Counted from the first letter of the stretch, positions 25,775 to 34,933 are shown. The stretch: 64,000 bases of DNA from Sulfuricella sp. (GCA_018336195.1 JAGXQV010000144.1:62001-126000), one strand, 5' to 3'. Numbers and translations are program-made. The notes: generated from the letters alone by a model not told the origin.

Positions 25775-27007
25775 ATGTCCCTGATTCGCCCCTTTACGGG
25801 CCTGCGCCCCGCTCCAGGCCGTGCCGCTGAAATTGCCGCGCCTCCCTATGATGTCTTGTCAACGGCAGAGGCCCGCATCCGTGCGGCAGGCCACCCTTGG
25901 AGTTTCCTGCACATTTCCAAGCCGGAAATCGACCTGCAGGAAGGCACCGACCCCTATTCCCCGGTAGTTTATGCCAAAGCTGCCGAGAACCTCCGCAACA
26001 TGCTGGCCCAAGGGCTGCTGGTGCGCGATCCGGCCCCCGCTTATTACGCCTATCGGCTGGTAATGGGTGACCATGTTCAGACCGGTTTGGTGGCGGCAGC
26101 CTCGGTCGCTGATTACGACACCAACCGCATCCGCAAACACGAATTCACGCGCCCGGACAAGGAAGACGACCGGGTACGCCAAATCGAAGCGATCAACGCC
26201 CAGACCGGGCCGGTATTGCTGGCTTATCCGTCCTGCGCGGCAGTCGACAAACTGCTCACCGCAACCACCCTGAACGCACCCGATGCCGATGTCGTGGCCG
26301 CTGACGGTATCCGCCACAGCATTTGGATGATCCGAGATCCTGCTACGCAGGCCAAACTCACGGCCGCGTTCGACGCCATGCCCGCGCTGTATATCGCGGA
26401 TGGACACCATCGCTCCGCAGCCGCCTCGCGAGTGGCCGCAGCACGACGCTCAACGGCGGACGGCAGTTCCAGCTGCGAACATTTCCTGGCTGTGATTTTC
26501 CCGCATCATCAAATGAAGATCATGGATTACAACCGGGTCATCACCGATCTCAATGGGCACACCTTACCAACTTTCCTGAGCCTCATTGCCGAAAAATTCA
26601 AGGTTGCCCCGGAAAACGCCCCGGTTCACCCGGCCAGCCCTGGCGAATTCGGTCTGTATCTACCTGGACAATGGTACCGCCTGACGATCCACGATGCGCT
26701 GATTCCTCATCGCGACCCGGTTGGGCGCCTGGATGTCAGCCTACTGCAAAATCATCTGATTGCCCCGGTATTGGGAATCAACGACCCGCGTCGCGACAAA
26801 CGCATTGACTTTGTTGGCGGGGTGCGGGGATTGGCCGAATTGGAAAGGCGCGTGAATAGCGGGGAGATGGCGGTAGCGTTCGCCCTTCACCCGACCCGCA
26901 TGGAAGACCTGATGGCCGTGGCGGATGCCGATGAGGTCATGCCGCCGAAATCCACCTGGTTCGAGCCCAAGCTGGCTGACGGCTTGGTTTCACACGTTTT
27001 GGACTAA
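25775..27007 (+). CDS. DUF1015 family protein
   Basis: The 410-residue protein belongs to the widespread DUF1015 family (UPF-type, sometimes called HTH-containing kinase homologue), whose reaction is not established. Family motifs visible are LIRPFTGLRP at the start, APPYDVLS near residues 22-29, IRKHEFTRPDKEDDRV in the middle, ALYIADGHHRSAAA near 210, and the late DKRIDFVGG. The conserved His and Asp residues suggest an enzyme or metal or nucleotide binder. It is monocistronic, preceded by an extended -10 and convergent with flgL across nine bases with no terminator hairpin between them. Some genomes place this family near serine or phosphoserine genes; that is not so here. Confidence 0.85.
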   Translation: MSLIRPFTGLRPAPGRAAEIAAPPYDVLSTAEARIRAAGHPWSFLHISKPEIDLQEGTDPYSPVVYAKAAENLRNMLAQGLLVRDPAPAYYAYRLVMGDHVQTGLVAAASVADYDTNRIRKHEFTRPDKEDDRVRQIEAINAQTGPVLLAYPSCAAVDKLLTATTLNAPDADVVAADGIRHSIWMIRDPATQAKLTAAFDAMPALYIADGHHRSAAASRVAAARRSTADGSSSCEHFLAVIFPHHQMKIMDYNRVITDLNGHTLPTFLSLIAEKFKVAPENAPVHPASPGEFGLYLPGQWYRLTIHDALIPHRDPVGRLDVSLLQNHLIAPVLGINDPRRDKRIDFVGGVRGLAELERRVNSGEMAVAFALHPTRMEDLMAVADADEVMPPKSTWFEPKLADGLVSHVLD

Positions 27008-27016
27008 TTAACGACC

Positions 27017-28327
27017 TTAACCGCCGATATAGTTAAACAGGGTCAACGACTGGGTTTTGGAAAAGGACTTCTGTGCCGCCTCCAGATGCATCTGCTGTAG
27101 GGTCATGTCGCTTATCGACTTGGTGTAATCGACATCCTGAAGGTTGGAAATTGCCGCCTTGTACTGGATGGTTAAATCCATCCGGGTGTTCTGTACCGAA
27201 TCCACCTCTTTCAGTCGCCCGCCAACCGCCGCCCTGACGGTCAAGACATTGTCGAGTGCGTTGGACAAATTCGATAAGGAGGTATTCAGGTTGTTTTGCG
27301 TAACAGCCGCTCTGCTCGCCAATGGACTCTCGGTCTTCAGGGCGGAAATGACGTTGGACAAGGTGGTAAACAAGTCTTCGTTGGTGCTGGGCTTTATGGT
27401 AAAACTATCTCCAGTCGCCGGAGTGCCCCCAATCGACAAATCAGCGCCATAGTCGAAGGGCACGGGGTTTGTATCGGGTGGGGATTGCGTCTTCAGGCTG
27501 ATCGTGCCGCCATCGGAAAAAGTTCGCGGATATGGCCCGCCCCCAGCCGGTGGGGCGCCCGTCAGTAGCGATAGACCAGAAGCATTATCGACGATATCGT
27601 AAGTCGTGACCGGCGGGATAGTCGCAGAAACATCAAAATTGATGGTGAAGTTTTTGCTGTTGGCGGGATCCTTCCATTTTGAAATATCCTTCACACTGCC
27701 GGGGCTAACGATCCCCGTTCCGGTGTTGGCTACGCCGGCATTGGTGACGAAAACACCGTTCCCATTCTTGATACGTTGAAATACGTCCGCCCCCGAATCA
27801 CTGATCGCCACCATGTTGTTGGCACTGATCCGGATCTGGCGCTGCCCCTGATCGCCGTTGTATGCCACGTTGCCCGGCGACATCTCCGCAAAGGGTACGG
27901 TTGCGCCCTTGAAGCCGGCAAAAAGATGTTGGCCGGATTGGTCGGTCACGTTGGCGATACCCAGCAATGCCTGATAGCGCCCTTCCAATTCGGTAGCCAT
28001 GCTCTTCCGGTCGGCATCGGTTAATGTCCCGTTCCCGGCGTGCACCACAATCTCTTGGGCATCCTGAATCAACGTGGTCACGTCGGTAAGGTGGCTTTCT
28101 TCCGCCTGCAAATTATTTTTCGCAATGCTGGCATTGGTGCCATTCTGCTCATTGACGTTCATCGACTGCGTCATCTCGAGTACTGCGGCTGCACCAACGG
28201 GGTCGTCTCCCGGGGTCAGGATACGCCGTCCGGTAGCAATCATTTGCTGGGTATGGAGTAGATCCGTTTGCTGTTGACTGATACGCCCGACTCCTTGCGC
28301 GTATATCGTGCTAGTGGCGATTCTCAT
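27017..28327 (-). CDS. flgL: Flagellar hook-associated protein 3 (FlgL)
   Basis: The 436-residue protein forms the junction between hook and filament together with FlgK. It has the flagellin-like N-terminus (MRIATSTIYAQGVGRISQQQTDLLHTQQMIATGRRILTP read in two parts: MRIATSTIYAQGV and a later ATGRRILTPGDDP) and the C-terminal helix ending in SLTLFNYIGG, the expected coiled-coil ends. The central part is longer than in E. coli and rich in GDSFTIKPS-like domains, typical of betaproteobacterial FlgL. It is 14 bp downstream of flgK and is the last gene of the flagellar block. Confidence 0.93.
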   Translation of the reverse strand: MRIATSTIYAQGVGRISQQQTDLLHTQQMIATGRRILTPGDDPVGAAAVLEMTQSMNVNEQNGTNASIAKNNLQAEESHLTDVTTLIQDAQEIVVHAGNGTLTDADRKSMATELEGRYQALLGIANVTDQSGQHLFAGFKGATVPFAEMSPGNVAYNGDQGQRQIRISANNMVAISDSGADVFQRIKNGNGVFVTNAGVANTGTGIVSPGSVKDISKWKDPANSKNFTINFDVSATIPPVTTYDIVDNASGLSLLTGAPPAGGGPYPRTFSDGGTISLKTQSPPDTNPVPFDYGADLSIGGTPATGDSFTIKPSTNEDLFTTLSNVISALKTESPLASRAAVTQNNLNTSLSNLSNALDNVLTVRAAVGGRLKEVDSVQNTRMDLTIQYKAAISNLQDVDYTKSISDMTLQQMHLEAAQKSFSKTQSLTLFNYIGG

Positions 28328-28341
28328 GATCTTTCTCCTCG

Positions 28342-30297
28342 CTAACCACCCAGGTTAATCAACGTCTGGAACATTGTCGTGGCGATTTGTATCATTTTTC
28401 CGGAGGCTTGATAGGCTTGCTGATAGCGGATCAGATTGGCGGCTTCTTCATCCAGATTCACCCCGGACATGGATTGCTGCGCCTGAGAAGCCTGATCCAG
28501 CAAGTTTTGCTGGGCTGCACCATTCACCGCGACCTCCCTGGCCTTGTTGCCGATGGCACTGACCATCTGACTATAAACACCCTGATAGGTTGTCGTTCCG
28601 TTTCCCAAAGTATTCTTGCTTTGCAGTTCGGCCAGCAGCACCGCATTCCGGCTATCGGAAACGCCGCTGGGATTGGCGCCGACGGTAAAAGTGTCACCCG
28701 TTGCCGGCGAACCATTGATCTTTGCGGTCCAACCGTTATAACTGATATCCGCTCCCGCCGTATATGCCACCCCCGTAGCAAGAACGCCATTGACGGCATC
28801 GGTCACGTCAAATGTGGTCGCGCTGGTGAAATTGATGGTGACCTGATTTTTCAGGTTCAGGTCGGTGCTGGGATGCGCCGGGTCCGGCGTCACGGGCGCC
28901 GTGGTATTCACTACCGGTTGAGTCATTGTCCCGCTACCGATATTGGTCGCCAGTGAAACGGTGGATAACACCGGGGCCGCTGCTGCGATCTTCGCAGTGT
29001 CGGTAATCGCCAGCGATAGATCGCGCGCTCCGTTGCGTGTCGGCTGAATCTGGAAGCCGTTTCCCGCTGCGGGGGCAGCCCCTCCCACGATGATGCTCAT
29101 CCCGTCCGCAACGAACGGGTCGCCAGCGACACCGGTACCGCTCATGGTCACAGCAGCGCCGTCGCTTACCCTGTTCAACTTCCAGGCCGCGCCGTCCCAA
29201 AGCAGATTGTAATCCTCAACGGTCAAGCCCCCGGCATTGCTAATCGTCACGTCGGCGGTAAGGGCGGGATCATTCCCTAGCTTCGGGATGACCTTGGGCA
29301 AGGGGACGTTAAAGAAGTCCCCGCCCAGATCGTTATTCAGGTCTTGCCCCAGTTTGTGCTGATCATTGAAGGTCTGCGCTAACCCGATTGCCACCCTCCC
29401 CAGAGCATTCTGGGCCGAGTCCAGAGCTTCGTTACGAAATGCCAGCAGGCCGCTCAGGCTCCCTCCCTGCAGCAGCCCCTGTCCCAACAATATGGAACTG
29501 CTGCCCGCTTGCAAGCCGACTTCCAGACGTTCTGGATCATATGGGGACTGTACCGCCACCAGTTTCTGGACCTGCTGCCCGACCACCAGCGGCTGCCCGG
29601 AACCGACGAAGACGTTAATGCTGCCATCGTCCTGTTTTACCACGGTGGTTTTGACTTCCTTGTTCAAATCGGCAACCAGTTGTTCACGCTGATCCAGCAA
29701 ATCGTTGGGAACCTGCCGGTCGGGGCTGGCACTGGATGCCAGGGCAATCCGCTCGTTGAAGGTGGCGATTTGTGCGGAATAGTTGTTGATCAAATCCACG
29801 CTGCTGCGGATCTGACCATTTACCGAGTCACGCATTTCTGTAAAGCGTGTAGAAAGCCCTTGAAGGCGACTGATAAGCGATTGTGCACCAGAAAGCATGG
29901 ATTGCCGGGAAGGCACCGAAGCAGGCGTGGCCGCCACGTCGTTCACGGCAGTAAAAAAATCCTGCAATGCCGGAGACAGGCCGGATGTCGTGTCGGCAAC
30001 CAGATTGTCGATTTGCTTGATTTGGGCACTGTACGAATCGTAAAGACTGACCTTGGTCTGCGCTTCCGAAACCTGCGTATCGAGAAACTGATTGTAAAGG
30101 CGTTTTACCGTATCGACATGAGTACCCTGCCCGATAAAGCCTGCCCCGGTAAACTCCGGGATGTTGGTCGCCTGAACCACTTCCTGGCGATGGAACCCAG
30201 CAGTATTGGCATTGCTGATATTGTGCCCGGTGGTCACCAATCCCACCTGCGCGGCATTCAGACCGCTCAAACCAATTCCGAATATACTGTTTCCCAT
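28342..30297 (-). CDS. flgK: Flagellar hook-associated protein 1 (FlgK)
   Basis: The 651-residue protein is the first hook-filament junction protein. The N-terminus MGNSIFGIGLSGLNAAQVGL and TTGHNISNANTAGFHRQEV is the FlgK-type rod/hook domain. The C-terminus GVNLDEEAANLIRYQQAYQ with KMIQIATTMFQTLINLGG is canonical. The central region (about 330-560) is extended with two FlgK-like inserts containing GNGFQIQPTRNGARDL and GDTFTVG. A sigma-28-like promoter lies 51-77 bp upstream, so flgKL is probably a late class operon under FliA control, separate from the hook-basal body genes upstream. Confidence 0.95.
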   Translation of the reverse strand: MGNSIFGIGLSGLNAAQVGLVTTGHNISNANTAGFHRQEVVQATNIPEFTGAGFIGQGTHVDTVKRLYNQFLDTQVSEAQTKVSLYDSYSAQIKQIDNLVADTTSGLSPALQDFFTAVNDVAATPASVPSRQSMLSGAQSLISRLQGLSTRFTEMRDSVNGQIRSSVDLINNYSAQIATFNERIALASSASPDRQVPNDLLDQREQLVADLNKEVKTTVVKQDDGSINVFVGSGQPLVVGQQVQKLVAVQSPYDPERLEVGLQAGSSSILLGQGLLQGGSLSGLLAFRNEALDSAQNALGRVAIGLAQTFNDQHKLGQDLNNDLGGDFFNVPLPKVIPKLGNDPALTADVTISNAGGLTVEDYNLLWDGAAWKLNRVSDGAAVTMSGTGVAGDPFVADGMSIIVGGAAPAAGNGFQIQPTRNGARDLSLAITDTAKIAAAAPVLSTVSLATNIGSGTMTQPVVNTTAPVTPDPAHPSTDLNLKNQVTINFTSATTFDVTDAVNGVLATGVAYTAGADISYNGWTAKINGSPATGDTFTVGANPSGVSDSRNAVLLAELQSKNTLGNGTTTYQGVYSQMVSAIGNKAREVAVNGAAQQNLLDQASQAQQSMSGVNLDEEAANLIRYQQAYQASGKMIQIATTMFQTLINLGG

Positions 30298-30347
30298 GAT
30301 TTTCTCCCGCTCTCGGGGTTTTCCAGGTTCTTTCGAACTAGTTAATT

Positions 30348-30374
30348 AAATCGGCCTGCTCAGTGAAAACTTGA
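30348..30374 (-). promoter_or_regulatory. Sigma-28 (FliA) promoter for flgKL
   Basis: The minus strand reads TCAAGTTT, exactly 11 bp, then GCCGATTT. This compares with the FliA consensus TAAAGTTT-N11-GCCGATAA: 7 of 8 and 6 of 8 matches with exact spacing. It lies just downstream of the extra flgE-like gene. Confidence 0.75.
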
Positions 30375-30396
30375 ATTTCATTTCCGCCCCGCGAAA

Positions 30397-31221
30397 TTAC
30401 AATTTCGCCAGGCTGGTATCCATATCAACCTGAATTTTCAGCGCTTGAGCATTGCCCTGGTATTCACGCTGGGCAACGATCATGTCGACCAGATTCTCGT
30501 TCAAATCGACGTTGGAGGCTTCCGTCATGCCGGACTCGACGGTGCCGAAAACCCCGCTACCGGGCTGTCCAAAAATTCGAGCGCCCGATGCCGACGTTTC
30601 GCCCCACAGGTTATCCCCCAAGCTTTCCAAGCCGTCCTCATTGCGAAACTCATGCAATTGCACCGCCCCTATCGTCTGGTAAACCAAGTCTCCCTGCTGG
30701 GTAATGGTTTTCCCGATACTGACAGGATCCGGAACTTCCTTGCTGGGACCGCGCGTCACCCCATCGCTCGCCTGTATCACCCCATCCGAAGAAATGCGAA
30801 TGGTATTGCCGTACTTTGCGGAATCGATCTGGATCGGCCCGCTCGCCCCCATCACCTTATCCCCTTCCGGGGTCACCAGATATTTGTCTTTGTCGACATG
30901 GAATTGGCCAGTGCGGGTATATGCCAGCGAGCCATCCGAGCGCATGACTTGGAAAAAACCCTTGCCGTTGATCGCCATGTCCAGTGCATTGTCGCTTTGC
31001 TGAAGCCCGCCCTGGGTAAAGGCTTGAGTCTTCACCGCACTGACTGACCCCGAACCGAACTGCCCCCCCTCCATCTTGTTGGCATAAATATCCTGGAACC
31101 TGACATTGGTCTCCTTGAAACCGACGGTCTGGGCATTTGCGACATTCACCCCGATGACATCGAGCTTTTCCGATGCCGCGCCGATACCACTCAAAGAAGA
31201 TTGAAAGCTCATGATCGCCAC
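30397..31221 (-). CDS. Extra FlgE-like hook/rod protein between flgJ and flgK
   Basis: The 274-residue protein has the ends of FlgE/FlgF/FlgG. The N-terminus MSFQSSLSGIGAASEKLDVIG resembles FlgE of this locus, and the C-terminus SNVDLNENLVDMIVAQREYQ is the conserved axial motif. The central domain is short, so it is intermediate between FlgF/FlgG and the 432-residue FlgE at 35793-37091. The usual order is flgJ then flgK, so this is an additional axial protein of unknown assembly role. The start MAIMSFQ has a GAGGTGG ribosome site, and a near-consensus sigma-54 promoter lies 30 bp upstream. flgF, flgG and flgE are all present elsewhere in the locus, so it is a paralogue rather than a displaced copy. 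Confidence 0.85.
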   Translation of the reverse strand: MAIMSFQSSLSGIGAASEKLDVIGVNVANAQTVGFKETNVRFQDIYANKMEGGQFGSGSVSAVKTQAFTQGGLQQSDNALDMAINGKGFFQVMRSDGSLAYTRTGQFHVDKDKYLVTPEGDKVMGASGPIQIDSAKYGNTIRISSDGVIQASDGVTRGPSKEVPDPVSIGKTITQQGDLVYQTIGAVQLHEFRNEDGLESLGDNLWGETSASGARIFGQPGSGVFGTVESGMTEASNVDLNENLVDMIVAQREYQGNAQALKIQVDMDTSLAKL

Positions 31222-31250
31222 CTCAAAATTGGATTACCTGACAACGGATA

Positions 31251-31266
31251 CGCAACTTCCGTGCCC
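31251..31266 (-). promoter_or_regulatory. Sigma-54 promoter for the extra flgE-like gene
   Basis: The minus strand reads GGGCACGGAAGTTGCG, with GGCACG and TTGC at the exact spacing of the TGGCACG-N4-TTGCW consensus. Only the first and last positions deviate. The start site would be about 20 bp before the ATG. It sits in the gap just after the flgJ stop codon. Confidence 0.75.
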
Positions 31267-31275
31267 AAAATAGAA

Positions 31276-32181
31276 TCAGCTTGCCAGTGCTTCGCGCATC
31301 GCCGAACTACCCAGAATACGGCTCAACTTGTTGGCGTATTGGGGATCGGTTGCATAACCGGAACGCTGGAGAGCAGTAGCAAAGCCACTCGCATCATGCG
31401 CGTCGAGAACCGAGGCATAACGCGGGTTGCCGCGCAACGTGTCTGCATAATCGCGAAAAGCTTCGGCATAGGAAGAATAGGCACGAAACCGTGCCGTGGT
31501 TTTTTGCGCGACACCACCGACATATTCAGTCGTCGGCACTTCCGCCACTGCCCCTTGCCATCCGGCACTCGCCTTGATTCCGAATACGTTGTAAGTCTGC
31601 TTGCCATCCGCGCCACGAATTTCGCTCTTGCCCCAAGCGCTCTCCAAGGCTGCCTGACCAACCAGAAAGTGCGGCGAAACTCCGATTTCCTGGGCTGCAC
31701 TGGCCGCATGGAGCCATATTTTTTCGACGAAATCCTTGCGTTGCTTGCCCATCTCCCGGCCGGTATCGATAGCCGGTGGCGCCTGACGCAATGGCACCGT
31801 GGGCGCGCTCCGGCTCAATGGAACGGCAGCGGCTTGCCCATCGGCGGCAATTTTTTCCGCTTGCCCATCCAGCGCCTGGCTCCGCGATAGCTGTTTGACC
31901 AGCATGTCCGCCAAGCCGATCCCCTTCCCGCTGGAGAGTTTCTGGGTCAACTGCTTGTCATGCATCTCGGTATAAAAGCGCGTCTGGTCGCTATCGAACA
32001 ACCCGTCCTGCGGCACCGCCTCGCGCATGCTCTTGAGCATCATGTTGAGAAACATGCTCTCGAACTGCTGCGCCACGGTTTTGAGCGCCTTGCCCTGATC
32101 CTGGCGAGACAGCAGCTTGAGCTTGTCCACGCTCTGGGTATCCAGGGCAAAACGACCGGAAATATCTGCTGGATTAACCAT
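31276..32181 (-). CDS. flgJ: Peptidoglycan hydrolase / rod cap FlgJ
   Basis: The 301-residue bifunctional protein caps the growing rod with its N-terminal half (about 1-110, QQFESMFLNMMLKSMRE) and cuts peptidoglycan with a C-terminal glucosaminidase-type domain (about 150-295). The latter shows VGQAALESAWGKSE, with the catalytic glutamate, and YNVFGIKAS. A proline-rich linker joins them. The start was set at ATG 32181 (MVNPADISGRFALD), which matches relatives; an ATG 24 bp upstream is also possible. A hairpin with a U-rich tail sits between flgI and flgJ. FlgJ in some bacteria lacks the enzyme domain; here it is complete. Confidence 0.92.
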   Translation of the reverse strand: MVNPADISGRFALDTQSVDKLKLLSRQDQGKALKTVAQQFESMFLNMMLKSMREAVPQDGLFDSDQTRFYTEMHDKQLTQKLSSGKGIGLADMLVKQLSRSQALDGQAEKIAADGQAAAVPLSRSAPTVPLRQAPPAIDTGREMGKQRKDFVEKIWLHAASAAQEIGVSPHFLVGQAALESAWGKSEIRGADGKQTYNVFGIKASAGWQGAVAEVPTTEYVGGVAQKTTARFRAYSSYAEAFRDYADTLRGNPRYASVLDAHDASGFATALQRSGYATDPQYANKLSRILGSSAMREALAS

Positions 32182-32219
32182 ACGGGAAGACTCAGCAAAA
32201 AGCATTCCAGAAATAGAAA

Positions 32220-32246
32220 ACGGGGAAGCGGAAACCGCTCCCCCGT
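32220..32246 (-). terminator. Hairpin with U-rich tail between flgI and flgJ
   Basis: ACGGGG and AGCGG pair with CCGCT and CCCCGT around an AAA loop with one mismatch. On the minus strand TTTTCTATTTCT follows. It could be a partial terminator that lowers flgJ expression, or a processing site. Confidence 0.45.
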
Positions 32247-32264
32247 CAATTCTTGAAAAAATGC

Positions 32265-33380
32265 TTAGATGATTTCCAACTCAGCGTGCAGCGCCCCCGC
32301 GGACTTCATGGCCTGGAGGATCGCCAACAGATCCTGCGGCGTGGCGCCCACGGCGTTCAACGCCTTGACCACCTGCCCTAGCGAGACGCTACGCGGCAGG
32401 ACCACCAGCCCGGCCTTGTCGGACTTGATGTCCACCTTGCTTTCCTGGGTCGCGACGGTCTGCCCTTGCGATAGGGCGGCCGGCTGACTGACGTTGGTGT
32501 CGGTGGTAATGGTCACGGTGAGATTCCCGTGAGCAATGGCACAAGTGTCGACCGAAACCAACTGGTTCATGACCACCGAACCGGTGCGTGCATTGAGGAT
32601 GACCTTTGCGGCGGTGTCGCCGGGATTGACGGACAAGTTTTCAACGGTAGCGAGAAACGCTACGCGCTGGTTGGCGTCGCGCGGCGCCTTGACGCGCACC
32701 ACTCGACCATCCTGAGCTGCGGCGGCCCCTTCGCCGATGGCTTTGTTGATGGCCTGCACCACCCGCTGGGCGGTAGTGAAATCGCTGCCGTTAAGTTCGA
32801 AATAGACGAACTCGCCCTGACCAAGCGGGGTCTCCACGGCACGTTCGACCGTCGCACCGCTGGCGATGCGTCCCACGCTCAACTGATTGACTTGGGTACT
32901 CGCCCCACCGGCCTGCGCCCCGGCCCCAGCTACTAGCAGGTTGCCTTGTGCGACCGCGTAAACCTGCCCGTCCATCCCCTTCAGGGGGGTCATCAGCAAA
33001 GTGCCACCACGCAGGCTTTTAGCATTGCCGATTGAGGAAACAGTGATATCGAGCGTCTGCCCCGGCCGGGCGAACGCGGGCAGGGCGGCCGTGACGGTCA
33101 CCGCAGCAACGTTCTTGAGCTGGAGGGTGGTGCCCGGTGGCAAATTGACGCCCAACTGGCTCAACATGCTCGCCACGCTTTGTACGGTAAAAGGGGTCTG
33201 GGTGGTTTGGTCACCGCTGCCATCGAGACCAACCACGATACCGTAACCGACCAGTTGGTTGGAGCGCACCCCCTGAATGCTGGCGATGTCCTTGATGCGG
33301 TCGGCATGAGCCGGCAAAGCGAGCAAGACGACCAGGGAAAACAGGAATGCGAGCAGCTTGGGGAGGGGCATGTTATCCAT
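32265..33380 (-). CDS. flgI: Flagellar P-ring protein FlgI
   Basis: The 371-residue precursor forms the periplasmic ring around the rod at the peptidoglycan. A signal peptide (about residues 1-26, ending in PAHA) is followed by the conserved DRIKDIASIQGVRSNQLVGYG start of the mature protein. IVVGLDGSGDQTTQTPFT and the C-terminal QDLLAILQAMKSAGAL are typical. The ATG at 33380 comes one base after the flgH stop codon; a second ATG three codons downstream has the better spaced ribosome site, so either may be used. Length and motifs match the family. Confidence 0.95.
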   Translation of the reverse strand: MDNMPLPKLLAFLFSLVVLLALPAHADRIKDIASIQGVRSNQLVGYGIVVGLDGSGDQTTQTPFTVQSVASMLSQLGVNLPPGTTLQLKNVAAVTVTAALPAFARPGQTLDITVSSIGNAKSLRGGTLLMTPLKGMDGQVYAVAQGNLLVAGAGAQAGGASTQVNQLSVGRIASGATVERAVETPLGQGEFVYFELNGSDFTTAQRVVQAINKAIGEGAAAAQDGRVVRVKAPRDANQRVAFLATVENLSVNPGDTAAKVILNARTGSVVMNQLVSVDTCAIAHGNLTVTITTDTNVSQPAALSQGQTVATQESKVDIKSDKAGLVVLPRSVSLGQVVKALNAVGATPQDLLAILQAMKSAGALHAELEII

Positions 33381-33381
33381 C

Positions 33382-34119
33382 CTAGAACATTACGCTGAGG
33401 AAAAACCGTGCCAACATGCTGGTCAGCTTGGCCGGGTCGATAAAGTGGTTGTCTTTGAATTCGATATGGGCATCGGCAAGCTGGACCGAGTTAACCGTAT
33501 TGGTAGAGGAGATGTAATTGGGATTGACCACCCCGGCCAACCGCAGGAACTCGGTTTTGTCGCCCACGGAAACTTGCTTTTCGCCGCTCACCACCAGATT
33601 GCCGTTAGACAGCACTTCGAGCACGGTAACGGTGACGGTACCGGTAAAGGTATTGGCATTAGCATTTTGCCCCTTGTCGTCGTACTTGGTCGCCGATGAT
33701 GCGTCCAGCAGCGTGGTGTTGGTGGACTGCCCCGCGAAGATGTTGGGCGACATGGTCAGCTTGGCACTGCCGCTGTGTGTATCGTTGGTGCTGGCCTGCG
33801 AACTGGCGGAATTCTTTTCGTTGATGACCACCGTCAGAGTATCGCCGATGTTGCGTGCGCGGCGATCTTCAAACAGGTACAGCCTATTGTAGCCAGCTTG
33901 AAAAATGGTCCCATTCGCCACCAGCGGCGCGGCGCTAGGCTGCGGACGAGCGGTCAAAGGCTGCTTGATGGTACTGGAAGGCGCTGTAGCGCACCCCGAC
34001 AAAACCAGCAACCCCAGCAACATCAGAACTTTTATCCGCCCTCCCGAGGAAGCCAAAGAACTACCCGTATTTTTCAGAAAGCGTTTATCCGCATAATCCT
34101 TGTTAACCAGGCTAACCAT
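33382..34119 (-). CDS. flgH: Flagellar L-ring lipoprotein FlgH
   Basis: The 245-residue lipoprotein forms the ring in the outer membrane. The lipobox LSGC places the acylated cysteine at residue 43. The mature part has LFEDRRARNIGDTLTVVINE and DAHIEFKDNHFIDPAKLTSMLARFF, both diagnostic. The start at 34119 has an excellent AGGAGG ribosome site eight bases before the ATG, so about 32 residues precede the hydrophobic segment, longer than a normal lipoprotein signal. An internal start nearer the lipobox cannot be excluded, but none has as good a ribosome site. Confidence 0.93.
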   Translation of the reverse strand: MVSLVNKDYADKRFLKNTGSSLASSGGRIKVLMLLGLLVLSGCATAPSSTIKQPLTARPQPSAAPLVANGTIFQAGYNRLYLFEDRRARNIGDTLTVVINEKNSASSQASTNDTHSGSAKLTMSPNIFAGQSTNTTLLDASSATKYDDKGQNANANTFTGTVTVTVLEVLSNGNLVVSGEKQVSVGDKTEFLRLAGVVNPNYISSTNTVNSVQLADAHIEFKDNHFIDPAKLTSMLARFFLSVMF

Positions 34120-34134
34120 TTCAGTTACCTCCTA

Positions 34135-34917
34135 TCACATCTGGGTCAGGCGCTGCAGCATCTGGTCGGATGTCTGCACTGCTTTGGAATTAAGTTCGTA
34201 GGAACGCTGGGTCTGGATCATGTTGACCAGTTCTTCCACCACGTTGACGTTGGAAGTTTCCACGAATGACTGGTTGAGCACCCCTAGACCATTGGTCCCC
34301 GGCGTATTGGGAGCGGGCGCCCCGGAAGCGGCGGTCTCCGCGTAGAGATTCTCACCCAGGCTTTGCAGGCCGGCGGGATTGATGAAATTAGCCAACTGGA
34401 TCGAGCCGATTTGCTGCCCGGTGGGACTTCCCGGCTGCACCACCGTCACCGTGCCATCGCGGCCGATCGTGACACTCTGTGCATCCGCCGGAATGGTAAT
34501 GGCGGGCTGGACCGGGAAACCGGCTGCGGTCACCAGTTGCCCCTGATTATCCATCTGAAAAGACCCATCGCGGGTATAGGCTGTACTGCCATCCGGCATC
34601 AAAATCTGGAAAAACCCCTTGCCGTTGATTGCCACATCTAGTGGATTGCCGGTCTTTTCCAGATTGCCCTGCAAGTGCATACGCTCGGTCGCAACCGGAA
34701 ACACCCCGGTACCGATTTGCAAGCCCGACGGCAACTGGCTTTGCTGGGTAGATTGGGCACCCGGCTGACGCTCGACCTGATACAACAGATCCTGAAAAAT
34801 TGCGCGGGATTTCTTGAAGCCGGTCGTACTGACGTTGGCCATGTTATTGGATATCACGTCCATGTGAAGCTGCTGGGCTTCAAGGCCGGTTTTGGAAATC
34901 CACAGGGAACGGATCAT
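34135..34917 (-). CDS. flgG: Distal rod protein FlgG
   Basis: The 260-residue protein forms the distal rod. It begins [20 protein letters not shown] and continues [23 protein letters not shown], the signature of FlgG. The C-terminal [20 protein letters not shown] and the final [11 protein letters not shown] match the family. A GKGFFQI motif lies in the middle. It is 16 bp downstream of flgF and 15 bp upstream of flgH in the same direction, so it is part of the basal-body operon. Confidence 0.96.
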   Translation of the reverse strand: MIRSLWISKTGLEAQQLHMDVISNNMANVSTTGFKKSRAIFQDLLYQVERQPGAQSTQQSQLPSGLQIGTGVFPVATERMHLQGNLEKTGNPLDVAINGKGFFQILMPDGSTAYTRDGSFQMDNQGQLVTAAGFPVQPAITIPADAQSVTIGRDGTVTVVQPGSPTGQQIGSIQLANFINPAGLQSLGENLYAETAASGAPAPNTPGTNGLGVLNQSFVETSNVNVVEELVNMIQTQRSYELNSKAVQTSDQMLQRLTQM

Positions 34918-34933
34918 TTTATTGTCCTTATCG

